A stretch of DNA of 64,000 nucleotides from Stereocaulon alpinum (taxonomy: Eukaryota; Ascomycota; Lecanoromycetes; Lecanorales; Stereocaulaceae): NCBI GenBank assembly GCA_018257865.1, contig JAEUBA010000036.1, forward strand, positions 124,001 to 188,000, written 5' to 3'. The notes under the pieces are model-generated. The model did not search any database. It saw only the letters and a program-made list of their open reading frames with translations, and was not told the DNA's origin. A program made the position numbers and the translations under genes. This document shows positions 58,691-64,000 of this stretch, in pieces (positions within the stretch are counted from its first letter, which is position 1; each line of letters opens with the position of its first letter).

Positions 58691-61324
58691 TCAATACTCC
58701 TGCTGCAACACCTTCTTCAACCCCCCACTCTCCTTCTCATACCTCTCAACTTTATCCTGACTAGCATACAACTTCCCCAACAACCAGCTAACCCTCCCCT
58801 TCGTCTGCTTCGGCGCACCAGGCAAGCTCCCCAGTAAACTAAGCTCAGCTTCAACTTTATCAATGCTTTGCGTTTCGATCTTGATGAGTTCGCTGAGTAT
58901 AGCTAGATCGAGTCGTGCTTTGAGGACATGGTCTTCTGTAAGCTGTTTGAAAGCTGCGCTGTAGACTGGTTTGCCGGGCTTGATGCTTGTAGGGCGTCCG
59001 TTGGAGGAGATGATGGTGATCATTTCGGCTTGTTCGAGGGCTTGGAGGGTGGCTTCGCCGCCGGATTTTATGATGTCGTTTAGGAGGATTTCGTTGTAGC
59101 GTAGGGATTCCGATTCTGCGAGGAGTTTTACCAGGAGCCAGGCTTGCTCGGGGGACCATTTTCGGGGGGCACTGTCGAGGATGTACATTTTGAGGATCTC
59201 GGAGGCAGATTGTTCTGTGATTTCACGGACTGCTTTTTTGGGAGTTTCGCCGGTTTTGATTCGGCGTGCGAGGAATTCTAGGTCTGTGAGGCGGCCGCCT
59301 AGGGTTGAGATGCATTCGTCGAGCTCAGCTAGATCTTGGCGCATTTCTGAGGGCTTGGGCTTCTTTTCTGGGCCACCACCTTCATCTGCGTCTGCATCTA
59401 GGTGGTTGATGACGAAGCGTTTGGCGACTTCTGGTGAGCAGTCTCCCAGTGCGATCTGGCGGAAGACGCGGTCCGGCAGTGCTTTGCTCAAGGACTTAGA
59501 GAATGAGACGTCATTCGTTAGGAAGATAACGTGTGCGATGTTGGCAGTAGTAAGACCTGCAGCCCACTCCGCAATCTTATCGTATACGACAGTGTTCTCT
59601 TGGCTTTTGTGCAGAAAGTTGTCGACTACCACTACTGGCCGTTTCTCTGGATGAGCCTCGAGATACTCATCGTCACCAAGGTCTCTATCCTTGTCTTCTT
59701 TCTTGCGTCCATCCAACGCGATCTGCTTCAATGCATTTGCTGTGTTCTGCCAAATCTTTGCCAGTTGCGCGTCTAGAGTCTCTGAGAACCCCGTTTTAGT
59801 ACCGATAGTGCCTTGAGCTGCGAGATCGACTAAGCTGCTGATGCTGTTCATCCATGAAAATACTGGTCTGTAGCCGACCTGGACAGCAGCTGCGTTGATT
59901 GTAGAACTATCGCCTTTGGCTTCTCGTATAGGTTTGCAGTCAATGATTAAAGTGTTCTTGCGACCTCCCAAGGCTTGGTCCAGGACTAGCTCTTTCTTTC
60001 CCGAGCCTCTAGGTCCTTGAATGACAATAAATGTGTCAGCACTCTCCATCAACCAAGTCTGAATCTGTTCGATATCATCTTTACGGTCGTCCCAGATAGC
60101 GCTGAGTCCAGCGTCTTCAGGATTCTTTCGTGAGATTTTAAGGACGTCAGTTGCTCGCGACACTTGAGACCTAAGCCATTTGTAGACTCGATTGTCAGTA
60201 ATGTGGAACGTGTGCGTTACGTGAGCCTTGATGAAGAATGTCCGAATGCTGCCGTCGTTAATTAGCAGACTACCTTGTAAGGATCACTGATGCTTACGGA
60301 TCAAAGATAGCGACAGTTGCCGTCCCAAAGAATGCAAGTAAAAGAGGGATCACAATTCTTGGGTGACTGGAAAGCCAATCCCAGATCCAGTGTACCTTTT
60401 TCGTTTGCTGATATACTAGTTTCAGCATTGTCCCAGTCTCGCCTCCTCCTTCGCTAGCTGGTAGAGTGAAGCCGTGCATACAATTTTTAGCCATAATCGC
60501 ATGCCTAGCTTTGTTGAACTGTAAGTATGCGAATTTGGGAAGCTCCTTTGAATCGGTGGGCTGTGGTTTGATATCGATCAACTTGCCGTATCTGCGGAAA
60601 AGGGAATATAATGTTTCCTGAGAAAGTTCCTCTGCGCTTTGTCCGGGTGCAGTTGGCACGAATTCGACCTTAAGCCTTGAGCTAGGTACGCGGTAGAGAT
60701 CCTCGACCCATGGTCTACCCTGCACCAGATTTGTTCTTACGCGCTGAAAAGGGTTGAACCATGGCTTGATTGGGTTCTCTTTCAAGTACTTTTTGATGGC
60801 CTGCTCCAGGTCCATCAGGCTATTTTGTGGCTCGTGAGAGAACTTGACGAAGGCACCACCCTCGGCGACTCGTGGCAGAATTTCGGTGACATGAATAGGT
60901 AGGCTACTAGGAAGCGCTCGTTCGGCAATGTTTTGTGGGTCTGCGGCGGCGTACTCTGGGTTCTTCAACCGCTTCATCATCCGGGGCACCAACTTCTCAG
61001 GGTTTATGAAAGGGAGCCGCATGGCAAAGTTGAGCTTGAGAGGAAACACATCTGCTCCCTGTCAGCTTGTGTTGTGTGAGCGACGTGGGAATTGCCTGCA
61101 AACATACTGCTAAGGAAGAAGATGCCCTCGTTTGGACCGGCCTCAATGTGACCCGTCTTGTTATCGCCCGCCTCAATAGTCTTGTAGCGCTTCCCATCCA
61201 GTGGAGTCGCCCTTGGTTCGCTTCCCACTAAGCGTTGCCTCGACACTGCCCATAATGCCCGATTCCTAGGGAGTGAGCGACTGTGTCCTAGAGGCCCGTT
61301 TAGGAGCCTTGCCAGCCCAAGCAT
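58691..61324 (-). CDS. YME2: mitochondrial inner-membrane protein Yme2
   Basis: Minus strand, exons 61324-61108, 61051-60298 and 60248-58691, 842 residues, phases closing. The Arg-rich N-terminus (RSLPRNRALWAVSRQRL) fits a mitochondrial targeting signal. FFLSNVFPLKLNFAMRLPF follows, then an RRM-like domain at about residues 170-280 (LKVEFVPTAP, LFRRYGKLIDIKP). One membrane span lies near residue 310 (IVIPLLLAFFGTATVAIF). The C-terminal half is the RNA12/AAA-like domain with a P-loop near residue 400 (GPRGSGKKE). A second acidic site is in VVVVDNF. In yeast, Yme2/Rna12 affects mtDNA maintenance and escape. Length and order match the family. It is divergent from EMI1, 311 bp away. Confidence 0.94.
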
Positions 61325-61635
61325 GTTCACGCTTTGTAACCTTTCACGCTCGCATGACAGATGACATGAACTCTATTTGCACAGCGGCGTCGAAAAAATT
61401 TGAAGAACTTTAAAGCACATGATGCTGCAAGCCATGAGCGCCCGTCCGTCCAGCTGTAAACACGCGCCGCTGAACCGTTACCGAAACCTGGAAGAATGAC
61501 GTCCCAAGTCGCGCCAAGCTGTCACCTTTGCTACCCGGCGCGGCAGGCTTGAAGCCTGTGCGACTAGACCAACGGTTCGAACAATTTTCGACTCTGTGTT
61601 CAATCACAGCTATCTCGAAGCATCTACGCGCAGCA
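61325..61635. promoter_or_regulatory. shared divergent promoter, YME2 and EMI1
   Basis: 311 bp separate the two ATGs, so both promoters must lie here. A GC-rich central stretch (about 61500-61560) is visible; no clear TATA box. Confidence 0.55.
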
Positions 61636-62367
61636 ATGGGTTGGTTATGGGCTTCACCAAAGGACTCTTCAGCTCCTACACCTACCCCGCGCGACCAACC
61701 TCAGCCCGAGGCTCTGAGCTCGCCTCAGTCCGCGGTCCCAGCTACCCCATTACCCAACACGACCACTACAGAGCCATTCGCAGTCCCTTCCGACACCGCA
61801 CCCCCTCAATCCCGCGACCAAATCGCCGACGCCGAACTCCGCGCCTTCTTAGAATCCCTCCAAGAAGGGTACGCCACATCAAACTCCAACCCCCCCCAAC
61901 AGACCTCCAACCCCACAGCAGAAACTTCTCAACCCTCTTCCACTCGCTCTCCTCAAGGATTGGACCTCATAACCCCCACCAACATCCACCCCTCCACCCT
62001 ATCCTGCCGTACAGCCTTCGACACAGCCTTCTACTGCGCCTCGCTAGGCGGCCAATTCACCTCGCTCTACCGGTACGGCCAGCTCCGCCGCTGTTCAGAA
62101 GAATGGTCCGACTTTTGGTTCTGCATGCGGACGAATCGGGGCTTCATGAGCGACGAGGAAAGAGAGAATAGGATTGTGGAGTGGGGGATTAAGAGGGAAA
62201 GGGAGAAGTATTATAAGGGGGGAAAGTTGAGTAGTGAGGATGTTTGGGAGGCGAGGAGGAGGATGGTGCCGAGGAGTGCGATGCAGGGGGATTTGGAGGG
62301 TGTGTTGGAGGAGCGGAGGAGGGAGGCGGGGGGTAGGGGGGAGGGGGAGGGGTGGAGAGCTTTTTGA
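61636..62367 (+). CDS. EMI1: Emi1-like twin CX9C protein (DUF3128)
   Basis: Single exon, 243 residues. Residues 1-115 are a Pro/Thr/Ser-rich disordered region. Then comes the conserved core: CRTAFDTAFYC and CSEEWSDFWFC are two CX9C motifs about 20 residues apart, the disulfide hairpin of the Emi1/DUF3128 family imported into mitochondria. A charged helical tail follows (EERENRIVEWGIKREREKYY). Yeast Emi1 is needed for transcriptional induction of the meiotic regulator IME1 and for mitochondrial function. An ATG in another frame upstream is not used by the family. Confidence 0.88.
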   Translation: MGWLWASPKDSSAPTPTPRDQPQPEALSSPQSAVPATPLPNTTTTEPFAVPSDTAPPQSRDQIADAELRAFLESLQEGYATSNSNPPQQTSNPTAETSQPSSTRSPQGLDLITPTNIHPSTLSCRTAFDTAFYCASLGGQFTSLYRYGQLRRCSEEWSDFWFCMRTNRGFMSDEERENRIVEWGIKREREKYYKGGKLSSEDVWEARRRMVPRSAMQGDLEGVLEERRREAGGRGEGEGWRAF

Positions 62368-62462
62368 GGTATGGTGGAGTTGAGAGGAAGGCAAGAACAT
62401 TATGATTGTTGGAAATAAGAGATGGATTGGGCATCATCCTTGAATTCATGTGTCACACTATA

Positions 62463-64000
62463 CTACTCGTCATCTTCTATACCCATTAATCGCCGCTCCG
62501 CCAATTCCCCGATCTTCTCTTGCAAGACTGTCCGGCCATAGCGTCCTGCTACTTTGCCTGCAGCTTCGATCATCTTGCCGCCACGATCTCTCATCAGGCC
62601 TACAATTTCCAGAGCTTTCATACCTCGTTCTTCGCCTTCCCTGCACTCGACATTCAGTAACTGCAGCAACGCTTTATCGACTTCAACCTCTCGGCGGCTT
62701 AGCTCTGTGCGTTGTGTATGTGTGGCGTTGGTCAAGGTAACGAAATCCTCGAGCAGGGATAGGAGGAGAGAGCTGCGGACGAATGATTCTTCGAGCTTTG
62801 GTCCTTCTAGAGCAGCTGAGTTCTCGGGATTTTCTTGTGGCGCGGAGCTGGAGACGGGTATCTTAAAGTTGAATTCGCTGAGTAGTGGTTTCGGAAAGTA
62901 GGGGTATTGATCTCCACCTTTCAAGATGATGCAATGAAACTTCTCTTGCGCAACAGCCACAGGCCAATACGTTTCTTCCTTCTTGCCCGTCGCAAGTCGC
63001 TCCAGTTGTTTTGTGTCCAACACGGGCACCCATCTCGCTCGGCCAGGTGTTCGCCAGTGCTGTAACATTAGTAGGACGCCGGTAGAGTCGTATATGCAGG
63101 GATCACCACTGTCTGAGAAGAAGACGCTTTTCACTTGGGCACCTTCTGTTAGTGCAACGATGTCCTCACTCTGACAGACTTCATCTGTCTTGATGTTTTC
63201 AATTGTGTATAGCAACTTCGTCGAGCCATCGCCGCCTACTGGTCCATTACCCATTGTCAGTATGTAATCTCGCCATGAGGCGCATGTTACTGTTGGCGAA
63301 GACTTTTGGCGGTAGATTCTGAAGGGTGTGCCATATAGGGTAAAGACGCGGACGTAGTTTGCAGAGGTTGTGACTACGATGTAGGAGTCGCTCAGAGATA
63401 TTGCTAGACCCGTCAATAACGCTGATATCATTCGATCTTGACGACCTCAACTTACAAGTCACGTCTTCACCAGCAGGCAGCTGGGTACGCCAATCTGCTC
63501 TCGTTGTCCAAGTTTCATGTGGCCGATAGAACACCATTGCTGGATTGCCATTTGCTGGAGGGCAAGAGAACAATGTCCCATTCTCATCTAGCATCCATCA
63601 GTACTCTGTACGAAGGGTCAATGCAGGCAAGACCTACTCAGGCAAGCTTTGTCATAAAGGTATGGGTCTGTAAAGTGAAAGTCGCGGTGGAATTCTCTGT
63701 CGTAGAATTCGACAGTCACGGTGTGGTGAGTGTCCTGATCAACTGTCCAGACAAACCCTATTAGATTGAGACCTGCAGAGAGGTGATCAGCTTCATACTT
63801 CTGTCAACGAAGTCAACCATACTGACATAGATATTTCCGATTGCCTCGCCAAGGTGTACTGCCAGGCTGGAACGAATTATGAATGGTCGGCTGGAAGGCT
63901 TGATATGTCGCTCTTCGTTTGATATCAAAGCCATCGATAGCATCCAGATGTCCATTACTTCGTTTCCCATACCCATTGACTTCACCCAAATAGCCCGCAC
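62463..64000 (-). CDS. MCL1: Mcl1/Ctf4/SepB-like DNA polymerase alpha-binding protein, 5' end beyond window
   Basis: Minus strand, 3' part only. Reading from the edge: KRRATYQAFQPTIHNSFQPG, PWRGNRKYLC, an intron with a GTCAGT donor (about 63830), LNLIGFVWTVDQD, FYDREFHRDFHFTD, a second intron near 63590-63640, ENGTLFSCPP, a third intron near 63430, then ISLSDSYIVVTTSANYVRVF. These belong to the middle beta-propeller domain of Mcl1/Ctf4, which links the CMG helicase to DNA polymerase alpha-primase in the replisome and supports sister-chromatid cohesion. The C-terminal 180 residues are mainly helical (SLLLSLLEDFVTLTNATHTQ, RGGKMIEAAGKVAGRYGR), the family's C-terminal helical domain. The stop is at 62463. 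Confidence 0.9.

Noticed and set aside
1..64000. CRISPR arrays, rRNA genes, bacterial operon signals
   Set aside because: None seen; the sequence is eukaryotic nuclear DNA with spliceosomal introns.

Overview
The window is nuclear DNA of a filamentous ascomycete (Pezizomycotina). The evidence is the gene content, which includes a fungal alpha-tubulin, Ede1, Yme2, Chz1, Apc15 and Mcl1/SepB, an ascomycete laccase, a fungal NLR-like NACHT-ankyrin protein and a HET-domain relic. Genes carry several introns, mostly about 45-200 nt, with GT..AG ends. Dothideomycetes would fit, but this is an impression from gene style and was not tested. Exon coordinates were read by eye from splice sites, reading phase and protein-family continuity. 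Most multi-exon models close in frame.

Layout. 0.2-7.4 kb: alpha-tubulin and the endocytic scaffold EDE1, both +. 8.4-23.6 kb: an accessory block bracketed by two WW-domain, low-complexity proteins (8397-10292 minus and 22614-23620 plus). Between them lies a diverged tandem segmental duplication holding two copies of an uncharacterised roughly 760-residue protein (12317-14769 and 19277-22025) and an intact 90-residue truncated copy of the first WW gene (15332-15711 minus). The second copy also carries an insertion with a degraded HET-domain fragment. 24-28.4 kb: a SAM-dependent methyltransferase and an SNG1/DUF3533 membrane protein (both minus). 30-37.3 kb: a membrane-anchored hypothetical protein, a DUF6914-like gene with an apparent frameshift, an aminoglycoside-phosphotransferase-fold kinase and an NLR-like NACHT-ankyrin protein. 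37.3-39.9 kb is gene-poor. 39.9-47.4 kb: a small two-repeat protein, a 97-bp MITE-like palindrome, CHZ1, BET1, APC15 and a secreted pepsin-like protein lacking both canonical catalytic motifs. 48.8-53.1 kb: an F-box protein and a laccase. 54-58.7 kb is gene-poor, with one doubtful gene and a diverged 150-bp tandem repeat. 58.7-64 kb is conserved housekeeping: YME2 and EMI1 (divergent, both mitochondrial) and the 3' part of MCL1/CTF4, cut by the window edge.

How it fits together. Most of the window is unlinked housekeeping genes and no metabolic cluster is visible. The most unusual signals are the 9.9-22 kb duplication, whose two gene copies differ in introns at four aligned positions in both directions, the surviving WW-only mini-gene, and the pseudo-aspartyl protease.
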